64,000 nucleotides of DNA from DAOUBF01 sp034432795 (GTDB taxonomy: Bacteria > Chloroflexota > Anaerolineae > DSLN01): NCBI GenBank assembly GCA_034432795.1, contig DAOUBF010000052.1, positions 62,001-126,000 on the forward strand, given 5' to 3'. The translations under genes were made by a program, and so were the position numbers. Positions 25,201-31,482 of this stretch are shown here, in pieces; the first letter of the stretch is position 1; every line of letters starts with the position of its first letter. Under the pieces are notes generated by a model, which saw nothing but the letters and a program-made list of their open reading frames with translations, was not told where the DNA came from and ran no database searches.

Positions 25201-26069
25201 ACGACCTGTTCCACGCCATTCCACCCCACTCGCCTGCTTATGAGCGGGTAGGGCCGGGTAACCCCGTTGCGTTGAAGCTGCTGGAGCAGTCCATCGCCGC
25301 CGCCGATGTGGTCACGGTGGCGACGCCCGGCCTGGCCAACGCTTATCGCCCGCTTGCCCGCAGCATCGCCATCCTGCCCACTGCCTGGTCACGCGCCCAA
25401 TGGGAGCAGGGGGGAATCTCCTCTACCCCGGGCCTCCCCCCCTTTGCGGTGGAGGACTTACCTCCCTCCCCCCTTGCGGGGGAGGGCAGGGGTGGGGGAA
25501 AAGATGGGGACCACACCGGCATCGTCCTGGGCTGGGCGGGGACCACCACCCATCGCGTTGATATTCAAGAGATGCGGGTGGGTGTGCTGCGGGCGCTGGA
25601 ACAGCGGCCCCAGGCCCGGCTGGTGATCATCGGCGATCCGGGCGTGTACCAGGTCTTTAAGATGCTGCCCGCCGTCCAATGCACCTATCGGCCCGGCGTC
25701 CCCTTCGCCCAATACCCCAAGCTGCTGGCCGAGTTTGACATCCTGCTGGCCCCCCTGGAGGACAACGCTTTCAACCGGGCGAAGAGCGATCTCAAGCTGC
25801 TGGAGGCCGGCATCTGCGGCATCCCCTGGGTGGCTTCGCCTCTGCCGGCCTACCGCGACTGGGGGGTGGGGGGCCTGTTCGCCTCTACGCCCGACGAATG
25901 GGAGCAGGCCCTGCTGCGCCTGATTGACGACGCCGACCTGCGCCACCGCCTGGGGGCAGAGGGCCGCGCCCAGGCCGAGATGCGCGAGATCAGCCATATT
26001 GTCCGGCTGTGGGAAGCGATCATAGAAGAGACTATGGGAGAAAAGCTCACCTATTCAAAGGGACGCTAG
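22245..26069 (+). CDS. 1274-aa methyltransferase / glycosyltransferase / TPR / glycosyltransferase fusion
   Basis: Domains in order: a class I SAM methyltransferase (about 1-190; VLEVGAGKGVYAAALAAQG, then FDTVTLVEVIEHIPDP); a GT-B glycosyltransferase (about 205-560; VDALTVSTTPLMEQLRQYNE, DNDFNRAKSDLKFLEYGALG); TPR repeats (about 595-790; AMGTVLLRLGRPDDALQHFS, NLGVARLLAGDLAGAEAAFR); a linker; and a second GT-B domain (about 910-1274) with the parallel motif DNAFNRAKSDLKLLEAGICG. Repeats supply three linkers: residues about 775-785, 880-905 and 1062-1090. Similar MT/GT/TPR proteins occur in glycan islands next to flagellin genes. Possibly an iterative enzyme for flagellin or surface-glycan modification; acceptor unknown. 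Confidence 0.85.
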   Translation: MNREDIYTPGLPPERPHEPILHFLIQKAGPKVLEVGAGKGVYAAALAAQGFQVTASDANPDVVAACAARGLPALICDARHLPFADASFDTVTLVEVIEHIPDPDSLLAEAARVARMNVLITVPNCERLDDLADLHLTFYHLRSSDHVNFFTRADLETLLKRHFAHVAVSEEEPVYINGRPFYHRLYAVASAHADEAWLDLVTSGPTVTARSRLRILAYTHDRGAVPQLRLIGPLSLLERAGLAEVNVIALNEVSYLETGPIDWADVIIFQRIAGPPIMLQVLERAQRRGALTIYEIDDNLLETPPLNPNYAHYHDSATRGVMIPLMARVDALTVSTTPLMEQLRQYNETIRVIPNFVDLELFPERVAPNPPGSPTIVGFAGTKTHAEDFKVAIPAIRRVLCEFPGQVIFRFLAFVPPELEGLPGVEFWEGTPDLRAFAQLMQRSGFDFALAPLKDNDFNRAKSDLKFLEYGALGIPGLFSNVHPYADTVIHGHNGFIVSPDTSEAWYEAIVYMLTHPDERRRMADNAFAEVRQRRSLQGNMMRWYHTYMALWEQKQRARAVISTVHPESSGVNGGVPPEAGPTIAIHEREREIKVKEYIRLADTCLAAGDLSGALKHVEQALAAAPDDPTVHQAMGTVLLRLGRPDDALQHFSEAAAARPDDADTLNNLGVARLLAGDLAGAEAAFRKLLERNPHHLQARKNLALACLRQEKFLEGVTLIRDVLRDAPQDIEALLMMGDCYRDAGDATSARLFYQRVLALQPDNAEAAAQLEALKGDGGRRTEDGDHSSIDPNAVPELVRQLTGRSAPPTPTELEAAAAKLRDILNAPDTTAAVQARRGELDEVFLALVEINARQADADGNPDLAAGLRTLAAYVRSLDDGRRTEDAGGSAANGRRPSPAVRRPSDGHKPRLAFYGPQDVSTPIRLGVPAGALRQLGYKVHLFHGFAQTHLKDHDLAVFCRPFDQALARAVAAYVRAGIPVIVDIDDLFHAIPPHSPAYERVGPGNPVALKLLEQSIAAADVVTVATPGLANAYRPLARSIAILPTAWSRAQWEQGGISSTPGLPPFAVEDLPPSPLAGEGRGGGKDGDHTGIVLGWAGTTTHRVDIQEMRVGVLRALEQRPQARLVIIGDPGVYQVFKMLPAVQCTYRPGVPFAQYPKLLAEFDILLAPLEDNAFNRAKSDLKLLEAGICGIPWVASPLPAYRDWGVGGLFASTPDEWEQALLRLIDDADLRHRLGAEGRAQAEMREISHIVRLWEAIIEETMGEKLTYSKGR
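24570..24600 (+). repeat. GGACGG repeat in frame in the fusion protein
   Basis: GGGGGACGGAGGACGCAGG followed by ACGGAGGATGG, read as GDGGRRTEDG. It lies in the linker after the TPR domain. Confidence 0.65.
24885..24956 (+). repeat. GGACGG / CCGTCC inverted repeat in frame in the fusion protein
   Basis: GACGACGGACGAAGGACAGA is balanced downstream by CCGTCGTCCGTCACCCGCCG and TCCGCCGTCC, so the RNA can fold. It is read as DDGRRTEDAGG and GRRPSPAVRRPSDG, joining the TPR part to the second GT domain. Confidence 0.7.
25455..25500 (+). repeat. G-rich palindrome in frame in the second GT domain
   Basis: CTTACCTCCCTCCCCCCTTG and CGGGGGAGGGCAGGGGTGGG are self-complementary and read as DLPPSPLAGEGRGGGK. 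The core CTCCCCCCTTG/GGGGGAGGG matches family A. Confidence 0.8.
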
Positions 26070-26103
26070 GAACTCCAAGCTCCTGGCGTTCCTCCGGGTT
26101 CCC
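26063..26103 (+). repeat. GGAACTCC-type repeat between the two GT genes
   Basis: ACGCTAGGAACTCCAAGC, TCCTGGCGTTCCTCCGGG and TTCCC form arms of the GGAACTCC/GGAGTTCC family also seen at 40056-40153 and 55022-55103. Confidence 0.55.
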
Positions 26104-27258
26104 ATGAACATCGTCTACGTTTACGCGGACACGCCTGCTGAGTGGAATTGTAGCGAATGGCGCTGCGCCATCCCGGCACGGGCGATCAACAAGGTCGCCG
26201 GGCACAGCGCCCGCCTGGTGTGGATTGAGGACTTCTCGCTCAACCGGCCCGTAGCGCGTGAGGCCTGTGCCGCTGCCGACCTGATCGTGGTGCAGCGCAA
26301 CCTGTTCGGTCGCGTGCTCCAGGCTATCGCCTACTGGCAGGGGCAGGGGAAGGCCGTCATCGCCGATTTTGACGATGCCTATGATCTCCTGCCGGAGTCG
26401 GTCGGGGCCTATTACTTCTGGCGGCGCGGCATGGTTCCGCAACCCAACGGCGACGGCCAGATCGTCTGGCGCAAGCTGCCCTTTGACCCGCTGGTAGAGT
26501 TTAAGCGTGGCCTGCGCCTGGTCCATGCCGCCACCGTGCCCTCCAGGCAATTGGCCGCCGACTGGCAGGAGTACACCGATGTGCGCGTCTTGCCCAACTA
26601 TTTGGACCTGGAGAAGTATGTGTTTGTCCCGCCGCGCCCCCATGAGGGCATCATCCTGGGCTGGGGGGGCAGCGTCTCACACCTGGACAGCTTCGCTGGC
26701 AGCGGCATCTTCCAGGCGCTGGCACGGGTGGTGGCGGCCCGTCCCAACGTGTGCGTGATGATCTGCGGCAACGACACGCGCATCTTTGAGCGCCTGCCCC
26801 TGCCAGCGGAGCGCAAAATCCACCAGCCCTTCGTGCCTTTCGCCCGCTGGCCCCATGTCCTGGCCACCTTTGACATCGGCCTGGCGCCCCTGCACGGCCC
26901 CTACGATCAGCGCCGGAGCTGGATCAAGGCGTTGGAGTATATGGTCATGAAGATCCCCTGGGTAGGCACCGAAGGCGCGCCCTATCATGATCTGGCCGCC
27001 TATGGCTGGCTGGTGCCCAACGACCCCACGGCCTGGGAACATGCGTTGCTCACCCTGATCGATCACCTGGATGAGTATAAAGCCCAGGCCGCCCGCCAGC
27101 CTTATCTGCAAGGGCTGATGCTCAGCGTAGATGTCAACGTGGACCACATCCTGGCGACCTACGAGGACATCATTCACGCCGCCCAGCACCGCCCCCGCCG
27201 TAGTAAGGACGGGGGACGGAGGATGAAGGATGGAGGATGGAGGATGGAACCGGGCTAG
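26104..27258 (+). CDS. Glycosyltransferase, GT-B fold
   Basis: A 384-residue relative of the GT domains in the preceding fusion protein. Visible marks are ADLIVVQRNLFGRVLQAIAY, VIADFDDAYDLLPES, the linker VRVLPNYLDLEKYVF, ILGWGGSVSHLDSF, and RRSWIKALEYMVMKIPWVG, which corresponds to the KSDLKxLE motif of the fusion. It starts 34 bp after the fusion stop, so the two are co-transcribed. The C-terminal end (RRSKDGGRRMKDGGWRMEPG) is encoded by a GGACGG repeat, replacing the natural C-terminus. Probably transfers sugar in flagellin or surface glycan synthesis. Confidence 0.83.
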   Translation: MNIVYVYADTPAEWNCSEWRCAIPARAINKVAGHSARLVWIEDFSLNRPVAREACAAADLIVVQRNLFGRVLQAIAYWQGQGKAVIADFDDAYDLLPESVGAYYFWRRGMVPQPNGDGQIVWRKLPFDPLVEFKRGLRLVHAATVPSRQLAADWQEYTDVRVLPNYLDLEKYVFVPPRPHEGIILGWGGSVSHLDSFAGSGIFQALARVVAARPNVCVMICGNDTRIFERLPLPAERKIHQPFVPFARWPHVLATFDIGLAPLHGPYDQRRSWIKALEYMVMKIPWVGTEGAPYHDLAAYGWLVPNDPTAWEHALLTLIDHLDEYKAQAARQPYLQGLMLSVDVNVDHILATYEDIIHAAQHRPRRSKDGGRRMKDGGWRMEPG

Positions 27259-27342
27259 AGCCAGGTACTGGGAAGCCCGGTACTGGGTCAAGTCTGTTCA
27301 ATCCGTTCCCCGAATCCGTTGACAGCCCGTCCCCCGTCGTCC
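27202..27342 (+). repeat. GGACGG repeat joined to a 100-bp composite repeat (family E)
   Basis: GGACGGGGGACGGAGGATG leads into GGAACCGGGCTAGAGCCAGG, TACTGGGAAGCCCGGTACTG, GTCAAGTCTGTTCAATCCG and TTCCCCGAATCCGTTGACAG. The last 100 bp recur inverted at about 32760-32860 inside the glycosidase-like gene with roughly 90 % identity by eye. Confidence 0.85.
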
Positions 27343-27343
27343 A

Positions 27344-27377
27344 TTTTCACGCAACTTTTACGCCGCTTTTACGCCCC
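27344..27377 (+). promoter_or_regulatory. Three-unit phased 11-bp array upstream of flagellin
   Basis: TTTTCACGC, CTTTTACGCC and CTTTTACGCC have AC at 27349, 27360 and 27371, exactly 11 bp apart. The array ends 6 bp before the sigma-28 -35 element, where the fourth unit lies at the other three loci. Confidence 0.72.
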
Positions 27378-27382
27378 CGCTC

Positions 27383-27409
27383 TAAGGTCTGCCTCTCGCC
27401 TGCCGATAA
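27383..27409 (+). promoter_or_regulatory. Sigma-28 (FliA) promoter of flagellin
   Basis: TAAGGTCT (6 of 8 to TAAAGTTT), exactly 11 bp, then GCCGATAA (8 of 8). The spacing equals that of the flgM promoter at 15158. Confidence 0.9.
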
Positions 27410-27548
27410 TGACAGGCGAAAGGAGGTGATCCTAGAGCGTAGCACCAGACCCTGAACCCTACCGGGGCGCCCGGCTGTCGTCCCCGGCCTGCCCGGACAA
27501 CCACGACACCAGCCGACCAACCAACAAGCGCACACAGTCTCACCATGA

Positions 27549-27589
27549 CGGGGGAAGGAGCCCCCGGCAACTCAAGATTACACGGAGGT
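27549..27589 (+). promoter_or_regulatory. Two predicted CsrA-binding sites in the flagellin leader
   Basis: Site 1: CGGGGG (27549-27554) and CCCCCG (27561-27566) form a perfect 6-bp stem with loop AAGGAG, so GGA is in the loop. Site 2: TACACGGAGGT (27579-27589) covers the Shine-Dalgarno and matches the CsrA consensus core UACARGGAUGU at 9 of 11 positions. The two GGA motifs are about 27 nt apart, a distance one CsrA dimer can bridge. Confidence 0.72.
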
Positions 27590-27596
27590 AATCGCA

Positions 27597-28445
27597 ATGG
27601 CTACACCTGATCTCACCCGCATTGCGGGCAACATTTCGGCGTTGAATGCCCTCAACGCGCTGATGGACGTGAACAACCGCCTGGCCATCGCCCAGACCCG
27701 GCTGGCGACGGGCCGCCGCATCAACAGCGCCGCCGAGGACCCGGCGGGCCTGACGATCGCTACCAAGCTTGACGCCCGCTCGCAGGGCCTCAAGGTCGCC
27801 CTGGACGCCCTGGGCGATGCCAAGAACGTCCTGTCTATCGCCGAAGGCGGCCTGCGCAAGATCAACGACATCCTGGTGAAGATCCGCAACAAGGCCGAGG
27901 CTGCGGTCAGCGATGTCATGGGCAACGAGGAGCGCAACGCCATCTACAACGACATCGCCGGCTTCGTCGCCGAAATTGACGACATCGTGGGCGACACCAC
28001 CTTCAACGGCACGCCGCTGATCGGCAGCGGCTCCGCAGCGGCCGGCGCACTGGAATTCCTGGCCGATGCCGACGGCAACACGATCACCTTCTCGCTGGGC
28101 ACCAGCCACACGGCTGCAGCCCTGGGCGTCACCATCAGCGGCAGCGCCCAGGTCGGCTCCAGCGGTAGCGCGGCTGCCTACCTGGCCCTGGTGGAGGCGG
28201 CCATCACCACCGTGTCGCGCAGCCTGGGCACCGTCGGTTCTCTCTCCGCCCGGTTGGACTTCAAGATGGAGAACCTGACCATCGCCCATGCCAACACCGA
28301 GGCCACCTTCAACCGCATCATGAACGCGAACATGGCCGAGGAGCAGGTCACGGCCACCAAGTACGCCATCCTGCAGCAGACGGCGACGGCGATGCTGGCG
28401 CAGGCCAACGCCCAGCCGCAGTTCGTCCTCTCGCTGTTCCGGTAA
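27597..28445 (+). CDS. hag: Flagellin
   Basis: Filament subunit. The 282 residues have the conserved D0/D1 ends: NISALNALNALMDVNNRLAI with RLATGRRINSAAEDPAGLTI at the N-terminus, and NMAEEQVTATKYAILQQTAT with LAQANAQPQFVLSLF at the C-terminus. The short central domain is rich in Ser/Thr, possible O-glycan sites for the adjacent glycan island. Strong GGAGGT lies 8 bp before ATG 27597. Expression appears controlled at three levels: phased array, sigma-28 promoter and CsrA sites. Confidence 0.96.
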   Translation: MATPDLTRIAGNISALNALNALMDVNNRLAIAQTRLATGRRINSAAEDPAGLTIATKLDARSQGLKVALDALGDAKNVLSIAEGGLRKINDILVKIRNKAEAAVSDVMGNEERNAIYNDIAGFVAEIDDIVGDTTFNGTPLIGSGSAAAGALEFLADADGNTITFSLGTSHTAAALGVTISGSAQVGSSGSAAAYLALVEAAITTVSRSLGTVGSLSARLDFKMENLTIAHANTEATFNRIMNANMAEEQVTATKYAILQQTATAMLAQANAQPQFVLSLFR

Positions 28446-28458
28446 TCGCTCAGCCGGC

Positions 28459-28499
28459 AGGGGCCAGTAGCCCATACAGAGGCCCGGCTGCTGGCCCCT
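28459..28499 (+). terminator. Hairpin between flagellin and fliS
   Basis: AGGGGCCAG (28459-28467) and CTGGCCCCT (28491-28499) form a 9-bp stem around a 23-nt loop with further pairing. There is no T-run, so it is more likely a partial terminator or an mRNA-stabilising hairpin that separates abundant flagellin message from fliS-fliD. Confidence 0.5.
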
Positions 28500-28530
28500 G
28501 GCCCCTGGGCAGGGAAATGACCCAACGACC

Positions 28531-28908
28531 ATGATCACCTATAACCATCGTGGGATTCAAGAATACCGCTATCAGGACATTATGAGCGCCAGCCCGCTGC
28601 GTCTGGTCATTATGGCCTATGACGCCGCGATTATCGGCTGCGAGCAACGCGACCTGATCAAGACCACCCGCGCCCTGGCGGTGCTGCGTGACGCCCTCAA
28701 CTTTGACTACGCCGAGATCGCCGGCCGCCTGTTCAGCCTGTATGAGTGGTGCGCCGATCTGGCGCGGAAGGGGCAATACGACGAAGCGGCGCGCATCCTG
28801 CGTGAACTGCGCGATACCTGGGCCGCCTGCCTGCCTGCAGTGGAGCGCTCCGCCGCGCCCCAATCCCCGCCCACTTACGCCGTCACGATCCAGGGATGGA
28901 GCGCGTAG
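28531..28908 (+). CDS. fliS: Flagellin export chaperone FliS
   Basis: Binds the C-terminal end of flagellin to prevent early polymerisation. The 125 residues include the family start YRYQDIMSASPLRLVIMAYD, then IKTTRALAVLRDALNF and LFSLYEWCADLARKGQYDEA, the usual four-helix pattern. It follows flagellin and precedes fliD as in most bacteria. No strong ribosome site is visible directly before ATG 28531. Confidence 0.9.
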   Translation: MITYNHRGIQEYRYQDIMSASPLRLVIMAYDAAIIGCEQRDLIKTTRALAVLRDALNFDYAEIAGRLFSLYEWCADLARKGQYDEAARILRELRDTWAACLPAVERSAAPQSPPTYAVTIQGWSA

Positions 28909-28928
28909 CGCCTATCTAAGGAGACCCC

Positions 28929-30698
28929 ATGTTTGCGCCTATCAGCCTGAGTTCCACAAGTAGCATCGGCAGCTATTTCTCCCTGCTGATTGAGGACATC
29001 CTGGCCGTTGAACGCCAGCCCATCACCCGCCTGGAGCAACAACGAGATGCCCTGGAGGTCAAGCTGGGGGTCTATCGTGACACCCAAACGCTGCTGAACG
29101 CCCTGCAAACGCTGGCCAAAGACTTCCTTACTTCAGGCACGATCTTCGGCCTGAGAAAAGCGACGGTGAGCAACGTTCCCAGCGGCGCCACCGTCCTCAC
29201 CGCCAGCGCCAGCGCCAGCGCGGCCAGCGGCACGTATGAGATCGCCGTCACGGCCCTGGCCCTGGCCCATCGCGTCCGTTCCGACCAGCAACTCTACGAC
29301 AATCAGGCGTTGGGGCTGAGCGGCACGTTTGTTATCGGCGGCGCGACGGTGCGCAGCGCCACAGCGGTCACCACCATCAGCAACACAGTGACCGGCTTTG
29401 ACGTGGCTGCCCCGGCCAGCGGCCAGCGCGAACTGGGCACAGGGGATTACTACGTGGAGGTGCGCGAGAACGGCGCAGGCAGTGGTGACTGGGAATTTCG
29501 CATCGTGGACGCCGAGGGCAAAGCCGTCACGGTCAACGACGCCGGCACAAGTGGCACAACCAGCAACTGGCAGGACATCGCCGATGTTACAGGGGGCGTG
29601 TTTGACACCGGGCGCGGCCTGGTTGTCCACTTTGGCACGGACCCGGCGCAATACCAGCGCGGCACACGGGGAGACCCCACCTATCCCGCTGCCCGCGTGA
29701 GCTACACCGCCCAGGGCGCAACCATCACCGTTGAGGCCAATGATACGCTCCGCGACATCGCCAGCGCCATCAATAGCGCCACCTACGCCGAGGGCAACGC
29801 CGTCACCGCCAGCATCGTGGACCGGCAACTGGTGCTCACTGCCGCCGCCACCGGCGCGGCCCATACCATCGCGGCCTCGGACAGCACGGGCACGGTGCTG
29901 CAATCTTTAGGCGTCCTCACCGACACAGGCGCGTTTAAGACCACCTTACAGAGCGCCCGCGACGCGACCTTCACGGTGAACGGCCTGACCATGACACGCT
30001 CGCGCAACACCGGCCTGGACGACGTGATCAGCGGCGTGACGCTCAACCTGGCCGCCGACGCCGAGGGCAAGAGCGCCACGCTGACTATCGCCGCCGATAC
30101 CGCCGCGATCCGCGCCAAAATAGATGCTTTCCTGGCCAAGTTCAACGAGGTTCAGAGCTATCTTCAGACGAAGGCCGGCATCACCCAAAGCGGCACAGGG
30201 GAGAGCGCCACATACACGCGCGGCCCGCTCGCCGATGACTCGCTATTGCGCCGCTTGCGCACCGATCTGTTCAGCGCCTTCACCGCCTCGGTCTCCGGCC
30301 TGCCCGCCGGTGCCGCCTCGGCCCTGCGCCAGATCGGTATTGACCTGGACAGCAGCCTGACTGCCAGCGTCACCGATAGCGCCAAACTTGACGCCGCGCT
30401 GAACGGTGATTTCAACAATGTCGCCGCGCTGTTCAACGGCGTCATGGCCCGCATCGCCAACGTGCTCAACCCTTTCACCGACACCACCACAGGTTCAATT
30501 GAGACAGAGATTGAGAGCCTGGACGAGGAGATTGACGATCTGAACGATGAGATCGCGCGCCAGAACGAGCGGCTGGACGACCGGCGGGTGGCGCTAACGG
30601 CCCAGTACGCTCAACTCCAGGCGCAGTTGGTGGAGATGATTTATCAGCAGCAGCAAATGTCGGCCTTTGGTAGCTCGCTGATCAACTACAGCTTCTAA
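28929..30698 (+). CDS. fliD: Filament cap protein FliD
   Basis: Caps the growing filament and folds flagellin (HAP2). The 589 residues show an N-terminal domain (ISLSSTSSIGSYFSLLIEDI, then KLGVYRDTQTLLNALQTLAK), a long Ser/Ala/Thr-rich central region that fits several beta domains, LNLAADAEGKSATLTIAADT near 375, and a C-terminal coiled coil (EIDDLNDEIARQNERLDDRR) ending in LVEMIYQQQQMSAFGSSLIN. AAGGAG lies 7-10 bp upstream of ATG. Confidence 0.93.
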   Translation: MFAPISLSSTSSIGSYFSLLIEDILAVERQPITRLEQQRDALEVKLGVYRDTQTLLNALQTLAKDFLTSGTIFGLRKATVSNVPSGATVLTASASASAASGTYEIAVTALALAHRVRSDQQLYDNQALGLSGTFVIGGATVRSATAVTTISNTVTGFDVAAPASGQRELGTGDYYVEVRENGAGSGDWEFRIVDAEGKAVTVNDAGTSGTTSNWQDIADVTGGVFDTGRGLVVHFGTDPAQYQRGTRGDPTYPAARVSYTAQGATITVEANDTLRDIASAINSATYAEGNAVTASIVDRQLVLTAAATGAAHTIAASDSTGTVLQSLGVLTDTGAFKTTLQSARDATFTVNGLTMTRSRNTGLDDVISGVTLNLAADAEGKSATLTIAADTAAIRAKIDAFLAKFNEVQSYLQTKAGITQSGTGESATYTRGPLADDSLLRRLRTDLFSAFTASVSGLPAGAASALRQIGIDLDSSLTASVTDSAKLDAALNGDFNNVAALFNGVMARIANVLNPFTDTTTGSIETEIESLDEEIDDLNDEIARQNERLDDRRVALTAQYAQLQAQLVEMIYQQQQMSAFGSSLINYSF

Positions 30699-30738
30699 GC
30701 CGCCTCCAGGGTCTGGAGTCGGGGGTCAAGGTTGGCCT

Positions 30739-31065
30739 ATGGATGAGATCACACCGATCCGGGGCATCGGTCCCACACCAGCCACAGAGCCTGGGACAGC
30801 ACAGGCGGGCGCGGCCCGTCCCTTGCCTGGCTTTACGCCGCCCCGCCCGCCACCGGAGCGCCAGAGTGAGCCACCGGCGGCTGAGATTGAGACCACCTCG
30901 CCGGCGATACGCCGCGTGCGCCTGCAATACCAGGTGGAACTGACCACGCGGAAAGTGACGGTCCTGATCATGGACGCGGATACCGGCGAGATCCTGCGCA
31001 CCATCCCGCCGGAGGAACTGGCCCGCGAACTGGCCCGTCTGCGGCTTCAGGGTCACCAGCGGTGA
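30739..31065 (+). CDS. flaG: FlaG family protein
   Basis: A 108-residue protein with a Pro-rich N-terminal half and the FlaG core LQYQVELTTRKVTVLIMDAD, TGEILRTIPPEELARELARL. FlaG limits filament length in some bacteria; its exact role is unclear. It lies directly downstream of fliD, the common arrangement. A hairpin follows its stop. Confidence 0.85.
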   Translation: MDEITPIRGIGPTPATEPGTAQAGAARPLPGFTPPRPPPERQSEPPAAEIETTSPAIRRVRLQYQVELTTRKVTVLIMDADTGEILRTIPPEELARELARLRLQGHQR

Positions 31066-31091
31066 TCCGCTTCATCCTCTCATGAAGCGGA
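31066..31091 (+). terminator. Hairpin after flaG
   Basis: TCCGCTTCAT (31066-31075) and ATGAAGCGGA (31082-31091) form a perfect 10-bp stem with loop CCTCTC. No T-run follows, so termination is uncertain. Confidence 0.5.
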
Positions 31092-31148
31092 ACGCTGGGA
31101 ACTGATAAAGGGACTCACGGATTAGCCTGGTGGTCAGGGAGGCTCTCA

Positions 31149-31463
31149 ATGGCGATCTTTGTGTCTGGGAACCAGCCGAATCATGCCTTCGCTATGGCTC
31201 AGGATGACATGCTTGAGCGCAGACAACAGGCCAGTGCGGACATTGGCGGCAGCCCTGCGGGAGGGCCGGCCGGCCGGTCGCCTGTACTCGCCAGCCCCGC
31301 TGCTTCACCTGCCTCCCTCGCACGCCGGCGCCGGGCCTGCCACATCCGCTGGCAGCGCCAGCCGGATGCCGAGACCGGGCGAGAGCAGATTTGCATCCTG
31401 GAAGTTGAGACCGGTGAGATCATCGCCATCGTTCGCAGCCTGTTTGACGTCTGGTTTTCGTAA
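31149..31463 (+). CDS. Hypothetical protein with FlaG-like C-terminus
   Basis: A 104-residue protein with an Ala/Ser/Pro/Gly-rich N-terminal half. The C-terminal part (CHIRWQRQPDAETGREQICI, then LEVETGEIIAIVRSLFDVW) parallels the FlaG core in its D/E-x-ETGEI turn and spacing. It may be a diverged second FlaG. GGGAGG lies 7 bp before ATG 31149. It overlaps nothing if the next gene starts at 31483. The similarity is short, so the family call is tentative. Confidence 0.55.
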   Translation: MAIFVSGNQPNHAFAMAQDDMLERRQQASADIGGSPAGGPAGRSPVLASPAASPASLARRRRACHIRWQRQPDAETGREQICILEVETGEIIAIVRSLFDVWFS

Positions 31464-31482
31464 AGCTAACGTGGAGAAGCGT

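Larger units (their letters stand above)
27259..27596. other. 338-bp leader and promoter region of flagellin
   Basis: No gene is seen. It contains the end of the family E repeat, the three-unit phased array (27344-27377), the sigma-28 promoter (27383-27409), and a leader of about 180 nt with two CsrA-type sites. The rest of the leader (27420-27545) is C-rich and shows no further clear structure. Confidence 0.8.

Noticed and set aside
31159..31482. Earlier start of the sortase gene overlapping the FlaG-like gene
   Set aside because: The overlap would bury the lipobox; ATG 31483 has a good ribosome site and puts the lipobox at the N-terminus.
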